Shown here: piece after piece, positions 7,112 to 13,324 of the stretch
How positions within the stretch are numbered: position 1 is the stretch's first letter
Layout: every line of letters starts with the position of its first letter
Source of the DNA: a virus
Direction: 5' to 3' (one strand)
Virus record (IMG/VR): IMGVR_UViG_3300023219_000062
Location: 1 to 21,700 of that record
DNA: 21,700 nucleotides
Notes under the pieces: model-generated
What the model was told of the DNA's origin: nothing
Databases searched by the model: none
What the model saw: the letters and a program-made list of their open reading frames with translations, nothing else
Translations under genes and position numbers: made by a program

Positions 7112-7401
7112 AATTTACCCTTAGCAAAGTCACGAAGATTGTTAGGGTTCATTAAGTAACCCATTCTTTCGCGATGCCTTTGAAGCTCTTCGTTTATTTC
7201 AATATCACGATTAGCCATTGCATTGCTCGTATTGAACAGCCCCCAGCTATGAACCTTCACGCCACTAAAGCTCTCACCATTAAATAAGGTTTCTGCAATC
7301 TTCTCAGCGCCATCGAATTCAGTTATTTCTAGGTCAACAGATATTATCTTGCCAACTCTACAAAATTCCTGCCTTACTTTATTCGCATCTACTTTATTCA
7401 T
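7108..7401 (-). CDS. Hypothetical protein (97 residues), leftward cassette
   Basis: ATG at 7401 overlaps the upstream stop as ATGA, with GAGGG before it. The product is mixed alpha/beta with a charged C-terminal half (EINEELQRHRERMGYLM). It ends in GKL, as does the product of the upstream gene. No membrane span or catalytic motif. No family recognised. It is part of a co-transcribed, coupled set of five genes led by the Rha-like protein. Confidence 0.65.
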   Translation of the reverse strand: MNKVDANKVRQEFCRVGKIISVDLEITEFDGAEKIAETLFNGESFSGVKVHSWGLFNTSNAMANRDIEINEELQRHRERMGYLMNPNNLRDFAKGKL

Positions 7402-7514
7402 AATTTACCCTCTGATTTTAATATGCATTCGATAACTGCGCGTGGTATTCCCCTCTTATCTTCAAAGCTAAACTCACCATAAACCGTAAGCTCTTTAAAT
7501 ATAAATACCTTCAT
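7398..7514 (-). CDS. Hypothetical micro-protein (38 residues), leftward cassette
   Basis: Fills the gap between its neighbours: ATG at 7514, TGA at 7398-7400 overlapping the next ATG (ATGA). The product begins MKVFIFKELTVYGEF and ends SEGKL, a plausible small strand-strand-helix fold. A GGCGGA sequence lies directly at the start, so its spacing is poor. No other start is available because an in-frame TAA at 7530-7532 ends the upstream gene. Family unknown. Confidence 0.5.
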   Translation of the reverse strand: MKVFIFKELTVYGEFSFEDKRGIPRAVIECILKSEGKL

Positions 7515-7529
7515 TCCGCCGTAATCAAC

Positions 7530-7727
7530 TTACACATCATATTTATCACGCGCCGCACAGTTTAACGCTAGGTCTGTGATTACATCTAAAATAGGCCAAC
7601 TACTAAACCCAGCGACCTCAACCCAATAACAAGACTGCCTTTCATCAAACTCAGTTGACTTAGCATCTGGATATTTAGCCTCAAGCTCCATTAACGTAAA
7701 CAATTTACATAGTTGTAACTGGTTCAT
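7530..7727 (-). CDS. Hypothetical protein (65 residues), leftward cassette
   Basis: ATG 7727 is preceded by AAGGA in the leader AATAAGGATTAATTATG and lies two bases after the stop of the Rha-like gene. The sequence MNQLQLCKLFTLMELEAKYPDA... with YWVEVAGF and a C-terminal hydrophobic helix (PILDVITDLALNCAA) suggests a small soluble alpha/beta protein. Family not recognised. The same 17-base leader recurs at 16497-16513. Confidence 0.65.
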   Translation of the reverse strand: MNQLQLCKLFTLMELEAKYPDAKSTEFDERQSCYWVEVAGFSSWPILDVITDLALNCAARDKYDV

Positions 7728-7729
7728 AA

Positions 7730-8443
7730 TTAATCCTTATTCTCTAATAAGTGAACTTGACTCTTGCCAATGATTGCAGCGAAAGAAATTATTCTTTCCT
7801 TTGCTAGCTTGTAAATCTCTTTGTATGGTAATTCTCCATTCATGCCATCAAGCAAAGCTTTCTCGATAACATCATCAGCCGTACATACTTGCATCAACTG
7901 TTTAATGGTTAATATCTCGCGCAAGTTATCGTACTTTTGCTCAATGAGGAATAACGCTTTGTTTTCCATCTTGGCTAAGTTGGTGTAATACATTGAAGCA
8001 GACTTACTACCTTGAGCTGTTGCATAATAAACAAAGTTTTTAATAACATCTGTTTTCTGTTTATATACAATCTTTCCATCAGAGCGGATATTCTGCCAGT
8101 TAGGATCTCTTTGTTGAGCAACTATATTAGCTGCAATGCTTTTAAGTCGAGCAAACTCTTTTGCTACCCTTACCTTTAGCTTAATAACTTCCTTTGAGTT
8201 ACGAGCAAGCAAAACAAGTAAAATAAATTGGTCTTCATTAAGTAAATAACCTTGAGTTGGTCGCCCACCTTTACCACTAGGTTTCTGCATTTGAAAACGC
8301 ACTACTCCAAAATCTTCAAAGTCATTAATGTTATCTACTATTAACTTTTTTAAAGCTCTATGCTCTCCGTAACCCATCGCAACAAACAAATCAAACGTGC
8401 TAACTGTTGGCTGGTTATTAATAAGCACTACCAAATCATTCAT
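7730..8443 (-). CDS. Rha-family phage regulatory / antirepressor-type protein
   Basis: 237 residues from the ATG at 8443. That ATG lies six bases after AAAGGA, whereas the ATG two codons upstream (8449) abuts the ribosome site. The N-terminal domain (about 1-105) matches the Rha pattern: a winged-helix-like start, then GKGGRPTQGYLLNEDQFILL and KLKVRVAKEFARLK. The C-terminal domain (about 115-225; YATAQGSKSASMYY, KMENKALFLIEQKYDNLRE) is shared with many phage antirepressor-like proteins. Such proteins often counter a repressor or alter host regulation. Here it leads a five-gene leftward operon opposite a strong rightward promoter, with a palindrome over its own -35 region. DNA binding and the target are inference. 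Confidence 0.78.
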   Translation of the reverse strand: MNDLVVLINNQPTVSTFDLFVAMGYGEHRALKKLIVDNINDFEDFGVVRFQMQKPSGKGGRPTQGYLLNEDQFILLVLLARNSKEVIKLKVRVAKEFARLKSIAANIVAQQRDPNWQNIRSDGKIVYKQKTDVIKNFVYYATAQGSKSASMYYTNLAKMENKALFLIEQKYDNLREILTIKQLMQVCTADDVIEKALLDGMNGELPYKEIYKLAKERIISFAAIIGKSQVHLLENKD

Positions 8444-8475
8444 AAACATTCCTTTAATAATTAACGTGTATGATT

Positions 8476-8505
8476 ACTATAACATAATATCGTAAATATT
8501 TACAA
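8476..8505 (-). promoter_or_regulatory. Leftward promoter of the Rha-like operon
   Basis: On the minus strand TTGTAA (complement of 8500-8505), an 18-base spacer and TATAGT (complement of 8476-8481) with a TGT extension make an extended -10 promoter. It lies 33 bases before the Rha-like start. Confidence 0.6.
8492..8503. promoter_or_regulatory. Perfect 12-bp palindrome, candidate operator
   Basis: GTAAATATTTAC is a perfect inverted repeat. It overlaps the -35 box of the leftward promoter and ends nine bases before the -35 box of the rightward promoter, so one dimer bound here could govern both. A repressor is not identified; the Rha-like protein or an off-window repressor are candidates. Confidence 0.5.
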
Positions 8506-8511
8506 TAACCT

Positions 8512-8540
8512 TTGACACCTTATTAATTAACCATTATATT
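8512..8540 (+). promoter_or_regulatory. Strong sigma70 promoter (rightward)
   Basis: A perfect TTGACA (8512-8517), a 17-base spacer and TATATT (8535-8540, five of six consensus) form the best classical promoter in the window. It should start transcription near 8547, about 29 bases before the membrane-protein ATG. The spacer contains the palindrome TTAATTAA (8523-8530). Confidence 0.8.
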
Positions 8541-8575
8541 CAACTCACCAATAACGGAAACCAAAGGAAATGATT

Positions 8576-8758
8576 ATGGAAACTTATGTAACAGTGGCAT
8601 TTTGGCTAGGGCTTGTAGCAACAATAATTAGAGGCTCTATTATGTCTACCTCTAAATACCCACGAATCGAAGAGAAAACACTTGGCTCTGATATCTTTAT
8701 GATGATGATTCAAATAGGATTCATGGCTTGGTGTGCAGTATTACTATGGATTGTGTAA
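8576..8758 (+). CDS. Small two-span membrane protein (60 residues)
   Basis: The start chosen is ATG 8576, seven bases after AAAGGA; the ATG at 8570 is too close to it. The product has two hydrophobic spans: about residues 5-22 (VTVAFWLGLVATIIRGSI) and 42-60 (MMMIQIGFMAWCAVLLWIV), joined by a charged loop (SKYPRIEEKTLGSD). It is the first gene behind the strongest promoter and divergent from the Rha-like gene. P22 keeps a membrane exclusion protein in its antirepressor region, so an exclusion or host-modifying role is a reasonable guess, but there is no sequence match that I can claim. Confidence 0.68.
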   Translation: METYVTVAFWLGLVATIIRGSIMSTSKYPRIEEKTLGSDIFMMMIQIGFMAWCAVLLWIV

Positions 8759-8847
8759 TGAGCTAACAAACACAAGACGAACTAGACGAAAGCATGGCAA
8801 GTATAAATAAAAGTATCGAGCTGATTACTGGTTTGAAATTTAATTAA
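8758..8847 (+). pseudogene. Micro-gene interrupted by TAA at codon 3
   Basis: ATG at 8758 overlaps the previous stop (TAATG) and the frame reads M-S-stop, then 27 sense codons (QTQDELDESMASINKSIELI to TGLKFN) and TAA at 8845-8847. The downstream codons look coding: a charged amphipathic helix. A single C-to-T change at 8764 (CAA to TAA) would explain the stop. Recoding is unlikely because TAA ends many genes here. A late start at ATG 8794 could give an 18-residue remnant. Confidence 0.4.
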
Positions 8848-8859
8848 CGGAGAGAAGAG

Positions 8860-9783
8860 ATGAATAAATTAAGATTGGATTACTATAAATCACTAGGGCT
8901 TAAATTAGAGATTGGAGATGTTTACACTATAACTGGCGCACGTGGTGAAGATGTAATTACCTGTGATAGTCAGCATTTAGACGCTCAAAACTCAGCGTGT
9001 AGTAATGATAAAAATAGATTCATTATCTCATTCGCACCTCGCAAGAATACAGGTGAGCAACATGATTGCGGAGACATTCCAATCATTGCACGATATAACG
9101 AGACTAGAACTCGATGCGATTTAAAGTCAAAGTTAAGCTTTGAAATAATTGATGCGCCATGTGTATTGAGTATGGAGTCGTGGATTCCAGATTTAGAGCT
9201 ACTAATCAAAATGCAAGATGAGAATGACAATAAAGGCAATAATATGATTACAGAAGCAGAGCAAAAGATATTAGATAATGCGCCAGATGGTGCTCAGTAT
9301 TACTACAGGGATGGTCACACTGATAAGATTCATTATTCTGAACATGCAGGTCAAGCAAGGCTTGATACGCTACGCAAGAAGCAAGGTAAATCTGTGGTTG
9401 ATGCTAGTAAATACAGAAAAGCTGAGCTAAGTGTCAATGGGGCTGCTAGTGCGATGAAAGAATTAGGTGATGCAATAAATGGTAAGCCACGCATGAAGGT
9501 TGAGTATATTGGCGTTCATAACTCCGAAGCAATCAAGGGTGTAATGGAGGGCGAAGATTACTATTACGAAGGATATAGAGGCGCATTCGTTTTATTGGCG
9601 ATGAACTCTGCATTGAGTCGTTTTTGTAAGGCATTTAAAAAAGTTGAAACTGAAATCACTTGGCAAGATGAGGCTGAGAAATTCGGAGTTACTGAGGATT
9701 GCGGTGATGTTCATTTTGCTCATATGCTGGATAGAGATGAATTCATAACATTATGCCACCTAGTAAGTTCAATGAATAAATAA
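8860..9783 (+). CDS. Hypothetical two-module protein (307 residues)
   Basis: ATG 8860 follows GGAGAGAAGAG. The N-terminal module (about 1-125) is mixed alpha/beta with four Cys and ends in an acidic-Asn linker (MQDENDNKGNN). The C-terminal module begins at an internal Met (codon at 9244) as MITEAEQKILDNAPDGAQYYYRDG, an opening typical of small phage proteins of unknown function, and ends in a helix-rich part (GAFVLLAMNSALSRFCKAFKKV). An AAAGG-like sequence before the internal Met could allow a separate shorter product. The gene closes the rightward arm of the cassette and is followed by a terminator. Function unknown. Confidence 0.72.
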   Translation: MNKLRLDYYKSLGLKLEIGDVYTITGARGEDVITCDSQHLDAQNSACSNDKNRFIISFAPRKNTGEQHDCGDIPIIARYNETRTRCDLKSKLSFEIIDAPCVLSMESWIPDLELLIKMQDENDNKGNNMITEAEQKILDNAPDGAQYYYRDGHTDKIHYSEHAGQARLDTLRKKQGKSVVDASKYRKAELSVNGAASAMKELGDAINGKPRMKVEYIGVHNSEAIKGVMEGEDYYYEGYRGAFVLLAMNSALSRFCKAFKKVETEITWQDEAEKFGVTEDCGDVHFAHMLDRDEFITLCHLVSSMNK

Positions 9784-9800
9784 CCAATCCCCACCTAAAC

Positions 9801-9824
9801 AAAGCCCTCTTGATTGAGGGCTTT
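9801..9824 (+). terminator. Rho-independent-like terminator at cassette right edge
   Basis: AAAGCCCTC (9801-9809) pairs exactly with GAGGGCTTT (9816-9824) around TTGATT. The T-run is short, but the nine-base perfect stem right after a stop codon makes termination likely. Confidence 0.75.
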
Positions 9825-9862
9825 CTGCATCATCCCACTCAATTCTTATTTTTACCTATAAG

Positions 9863-9871
9863 TGTTATACT
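9863..9871 (+). promoter_or_regulatory. Extended -10 promoter for the gp10 tail operon
   Basis: TG-T-TATACT (9863-9871) is an extended -10 with only a weak -35 (TTCTTA, 9843-9848, spacer 17). It has the same design as the scaffold promoter at 909-917 and lies 30 bases before the gp10 start, after the cassette terminator. It would restart late transcription. Confidence 0.6.
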
Positions 9872-9900
9872 TGCATTAATAAATATTATTAGGTGTGATT

Positions 9901-11328
9901 ATGGCTCAAGTTCAAGTTGATATATTCCAAGGTCAAGTGACAGATGGAGAAGTTGATTATCGTGACTCCCTGCCTGTTAACATGTATCACATTCCTAAAA
10001 TGATTGGTAAATCAACGGGTTATCTACGCTCTCAATGGGGGCTTGAAGCATTCGCAAGTGTCCCAGGTAAAGATGGTGGCGGCTTTTGGTCGAGTGTATT
10101 TAATAATCATTTTCGTGTAAGTGGTGGCGATTTAATAACAGTTTCTAGAGATGGAATTATTGATAACCTTGGAGCTATTGGATACTTAGGGCAATGTACA
10201 TTTAACCAGACAGAACGTAACGTTGCAATTACAACTGATTCAGGTTGTTGGCTGTATAATATACTGGATGGATTAAGGCAGATAACTGATCCGGATTTGG
10301 GGCCAGTATTCGATACTATTTATATTAATCAACGTTTAATTCATACTGATGGTGAATTCATTGTTGTATCAAATCCCGGTAATGATGAAGAATATGACAC
10401 ATTGAAATATGGCACTGCTGAAATTGACCCGGATGGTATTGTTGGCCTTGCTTCTATATCTAATCGCTTGCTTGCAATTGGCACAGATACAATAGAATGG
10501 TTTGCAGACCAACCCACTAGTGGTGACACTTTCCCTTATGTAAGAATTGAAGCGCAACTAATTGAAGTGGGAGCTGTCGGAACTCACGCCAAAGTTCAAA
10601 TGATTGATAGCAATGGGTTTAAAACAGTTTACTTTATTGGTGGTGGGAAAAATGACCCTGTAGCGTTTAGGCAAACGGGCGCAGGTAATGCCCCTAAGCT
10701 ATCAACAAAAGAGATTGACCAGATACTGCAGAGTTATACTAATGAAGAGCTATCAACTGCTATTTTAGAAAACAGAACTATTGAAGCTAACAACTTTGTA
10801 TTCATTCATCTTCCTAATCACACGTTATCATTTGACATTGCAGCAAGCACAGAAATGAAAATGTTTGCTTGGACAATCCAAAAAACAGACGTTAAAGGTG
10901 ACACCCCATCAGCATGGATAAACGGTGTTTACGACCCAAGAAATTCCAGTTTTATCTACGGAGACAAGAGATTTGAAAGACTTGGTAAATTAAGTAAGGC
11001 ATTATCAACACAGTACGGCGAAACTGTTGAGAATATATTTTACACGCCTATATTGCCATTCAAGAGAAAGACTGTATCAGAGTTGACGCTAGAAACGCTA
11101 CCAGGAAGAAACGAACCTGATACGGAGCCAGTTATTTTTATATCGTCATCAACTAACGGATTGATTTATAGTCAGGAATATTTAATTAGCATGGGTACGC
11201 AAGGCGATTACAACCATAACTTAGTCGTTAGAATGAATGATTATTTTTCACGACCTACATCATATAAATTTAGAATGGCGAATAATCAGCCTGTTAATGT
11301 ATCTGATTTAACTTTGGAAATAATCTAA
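9901..11328 (+). CDS. Packaged DNA stabilisation protein, P22 gp10-like
   Basis: 475 residues from ATG 9901; the GTG six bases upstream overlaps the ribosome site AGGTG, so ATG is preferred. P22 gp10 has 472 residues. Matching segments include DYRDSLPVNMYHIPK near the N-terminus (P22 YIDYLPVNMLATPK), STGYLRS (SSGYLRS), and QSYTNEELSTAILENR...FIHLPNHTLSFD (RSYTAEEMATGVMETL...IIHLPRHVLVYD). gp10 forms a beta-propeller hexamer that plugs the portal channel beneath gp4. In P22 gp10 follows gp4 directly; here 6 kb of other genes lie between. Its stop overlaps the next ATG (TAATG). Confidence 0.93.
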   Translation: MAQVQVDIFQGQVTDGEVDYRDSLPVNMYHIPKMIGKSTGYLRSQWGLEAFASVPGKDGGGFWSSVFNNHFRVSGGDLITVSRDGIIDNLGAIGYLGQCTFNQTERNVAITTDSGCWLYNILDGLRQITDPDLGPVFDTIYINQRLIHTDGEFIVVSNPGNDEEYDTLKYGTAEIDPDGIVGLASISNRLLAIGTDTIEWFADQPTSGDTFPYVRIEAQLIEVGAVGTHAKVQMIDSNGFKTVYFIGGGKNDPVAFRQTGAGNAPKLSTKEIDQILQSYTNEELSTAILENRTIEANNFVFIHLPNHTLSFDIAASTEMKMFAWTIQKTDVKGDTPSAWINGVYDPRNSSFIYGDKRFERLGKLSKALSTQYGETVENIFYTPILPFKRKTVSELTLETLPGRNEPDTEPVIFISSSTNGLIYSQEYLISMGTQGDYNHNLVVRMNDYFSRPTSYKFRMANNQPVNVSDLTLEII

Positions 11329-12104
11329 TGGCAATCAACAAGTTTGAATATGAATTCTGGACAGTTTCTCAACTTCAATCCATAGGATTATCACCAGATT
11401 TTGCAATATCTTTTAGTTATTTTGTTCGAGACGTAGCAAATATAAACGAGAGCTCTGCCGATATAGAAGATGAACTTGATGCTCTAGTGCTGGTAGTTGA
11501 CCAGAATGTAATAGATATAGACATTCTACAAACAGAGATGGGTAACGTTCAGATTTTAGCGGCTGATAACAGAGATAGATTGGATGATGTAGAGCCAGTT
11601 GTTGCATTGAACACGGTAACAATTGAGTTGAATTTAACTTATTTAAATGGACAAGATAAGCCGTTTGACTATGTAGATACTACAAATTATTTAATAGGTG
11701 AATACTCAACAGAATCTAATTCCCAATATAAATGCATAACCAATACAACTGGCGTTTTCAACCCTTTAGATTGGGAGCAAATAGGTGTATCACAGAACGA
11801 TTTAAAAACATCTGCACATATAGACAATGACTCTGCTCATGGCGTTACGGGTGACGTTGTTGGCGATGAGGATTACTGCACAGAGGTATTAGGTGGAGTT
11901 GTTGATTTAGCTGCATTGATTGCTGATTTAACACCTATTGCAACAGCTGATATTGCAGCGGCTCCAGTGGCTTATGATGAATCCTATACTAATCTAGTAA
12001 CCGATTTAACTAATGAAAACAAAGCCAAGATTAATGAAATAGTCACAAAAGTAAATAGCATTCTAGCGGGTCAAATTTTAGCTAAGCAGATGAATAATGT
12101 TTAG
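11328..12104 (+). CDS. Tail needle protein, P22 gp26-like, with extra C-terminal modules
   Basis: 258 residues directly after gp10, as gp26 (233) in P22. Residues 20-35 form the plug-like start (SPDFAISFSYFVRDV). Residues 38-95 show hydrophobic heptads of a trimeric coiled coil (IEDELDALVLVVDQNVIDID...). Residues 107-152 hold a Trp/Tyr-rich module (YSTESNSQYKCITN...FNPLDWEQIG) similar to small carbohydrate-binding modules. Residues 163-180 hold the fibre motif HGVTGDVVGD, and the last 45 residues form another coil. gp26 plugs the tail and penetrates the outer membrane. The extra module may bind glycan, which is inference. Confidence 0.75.
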   Translation: MAINKFEYEFWTVSQLQSIGLSPDFAISFSYFVRDVANINESSADIEDELDALVLVVDQNVIDIDILQTEMGNVQILAADNRDRLDDVEPVVALNTVTIELNLTYLNGQDKPFDYVDTTNYLIGEYSTESNSQYKCITNTTGVFNPLDWEQIGVSQNDLKTSAHIDNDSAHGVTGDVVGDEDYCTEVLGGVVDLAALIADLTPIATADIAAAPVAYDESYTNLVTDLTNENKAKINEIVTKVNSILAGQILAKQMNNV

Positions 12105-12450
12105 AGTTGATAAGTCGTTAGGACTTAAATCGATAAGAGAATTCGGGCTTAGCAACTTTCCTGATGATAATTTTTATTATTTTATTGTTGATGGTGGGGT
12201 TATTGCAGTCAGGCCTTTTTTAGATGGATGCGAAATGCATGTGGCATTCCATGACCGTTCTAAAGTTAGAAAATCATGTGATAAATTTTGCCGTTGGTTT
12301 GGTGGTAAGTGGTTTGCTATAATAGACTGCAATAAAAAAAGTTTAATAAATGGAGCTAAAAAAATAGGCTTCGTTAAAATAAAAGAATTGATAATTAAAT
12401 CAAGCATCGATGGCAAAACCAAGCCTCATGCATTATTAAAGCGAGGTTAG
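12097..12450 (+). CDS. P22 gp14-like head assembly protein (GNAT-like fold)
   Basis: 117 residues, overlapping the needle gene by eight bases, in the exact place of P22 gene 14. The pattern IAVRPFLDGCEMHVAFHDRSKVRKSCDKFCRWF...FAIIDCNKKSLINGAKKIGFVKI follows the acetyltransferase-like (GNAT) layout, with a helix near the cofactor loop and the N-x-x-S-x-x-x-x-K-x-x-GF ending typical of that fold. The usual R/Q-x-x-G-x-G/A acetyl-CoA loop is not clear, so enzyme activity is doubtful. P22 gp14 is required for infectious particles but its role is poorly defined. The start has only a weak ribosome site and probably relies on coupling. Confidence 0.7.
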   Translation: MFRVDKSLGLKSIREFGLSNFPDDNFYYFIVDGGVIAVRPFLDGCEMHVAFHDRSKVRKSCDKFCRWFGGKWFAIIDCNKKSLINGAKKIGFVKIKELIIKSSIDGKTKPHALLKRG

Positions 12451-12451
12451 T

Positions 12452-13324
12452 ATGGGCGGCATATCAGATTTAGTAGGTAAAATAACAGACCCTGGAGACT
12501 TCTTTGGGGCGCAAGCTGGCAAAGATGCGGCGGCAACAAGTTCTGATTTAGGTTATCAAACTCTAGCAATGCAGCAAGAGTGGATGCAGTACATGAAAGA
12601 CCAGTTCGAACCATATTCTCAAGCTGGCCAAAGTGCATTAGAGCAGCAAATGGGAATGTTAGGTGGTTTGTCTGGTGGCCCAGATTATGCCGGAGCAGCA
12701 ACCTCTCCAATGTTCCTAGCTCAACAGGCTCAGATAGGGCAAATGGGTACAGACGCACAAAACGCAATGATGGCTCAATCAGCCGCAACAGGAGGGTTAA
12801 GAGGTGGGAATTACCAAGCTGGTACAAGTGATATTGCAGTGCAGCAAAATCTAGCAGAACAGCAGGCATTAAATGCAGCAGCCAATCAAAACTATGCAAA
12901 TGATATGGGTTTCTTCAATACTCTTGGTGCTATATCAGGCAAAGGGCTTCAAGGAAGTCAAAGCCTAGGTTCATTTGGTGGAAATACTATGTCTGGCATG
13001 TCGGGTACAATGTCTGGAATTGGGACGAGCGCCTTAAACTCTGCGGCACAACAACAGCAGCAAGGTAGCAATTTACTTAGTGCTGGGATTGGTATAGCTA
13101 GTTTATTCTCTGACCCTAGATTAAAAACAAACATTAAAGATACGGGTAAAAAATCTAAAAAAGGTTTCACCATTTATACGTGGGATTGGAATGAAAAAGC
13201 AAAAGAAATTGGAATGACTGGAAGTGACGAAGGTGTTTTATCTAGCGAAGTTAAAGCTAAAATACCTAGCGCTATTACTGTAGATAAATCAGGATATGAG
13301 AAGGTGAATTATGCAAGGGTATAA
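12452..13324 (+). CDS. DNA ejection protein, gp7-like, with C-terminal S74-type chaperone-like tail
   Basis: 290 residues after gp14, the place of P22 gene 7. Residues 1-215 are Ala, Gly, Gln, Met and Ser rich and low in complexity (QQQQQGSNLLSAGIGIASLF), as in ejection proteins that leave the virion with the DNA. Residues 220-290 (SDPRLKTNI...YTWDWN...GVLSSEV...GYEKVNY) match the pattern of the intramolecular chaperone of endosialidase family (peptidase S74), which normally trims or folds fibre proteins. RBS GAGG. It overlaps the next gene by 14 bases. The chaperone-like tail could aid folding or assembly of the ejection proteins; cleavage residues were not verified. Confidence 0.78.
   Translation: MGGISDLVGKITDPGDFFGAQAGKDAAATSSDLGYQTLAMQQEWMQYMKDQFEPYSQAGQSALEQQMGMLGGLSGGPDYAGAATSPMFLAQQAQIGQMGTDAQNAMMAQSAATGGLRGGNYQAGTSDIAVQQNLAEQQALNAAANQNYANDMGFFNTLGAISGKGLQGSQSLGSFGGNTMSGMSGTMSGIGTSALNSAAQQQQQGSNLLSAGIGIASLFSDPRLKTNIKDTGKKSKKGFTIYTWDWNEKAKEIGMTGSDEGVLSSEVKAKIPSAITVDKSGYEKVNYARV

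Noticed and set aside
8764-8766. TAA recoded as glutamine
   Set aside because: TAA ends many clear genes in the window, so a recoded genetic code is not supported.
12447-12899. 150-codon minus-strand frame under the gp7-like gene
   Set aside because: It mirrors the Gln/Ala/Gly-rich sense frame, has no ribosome site, and Leu/His-rich composition is typical of antisense readings.
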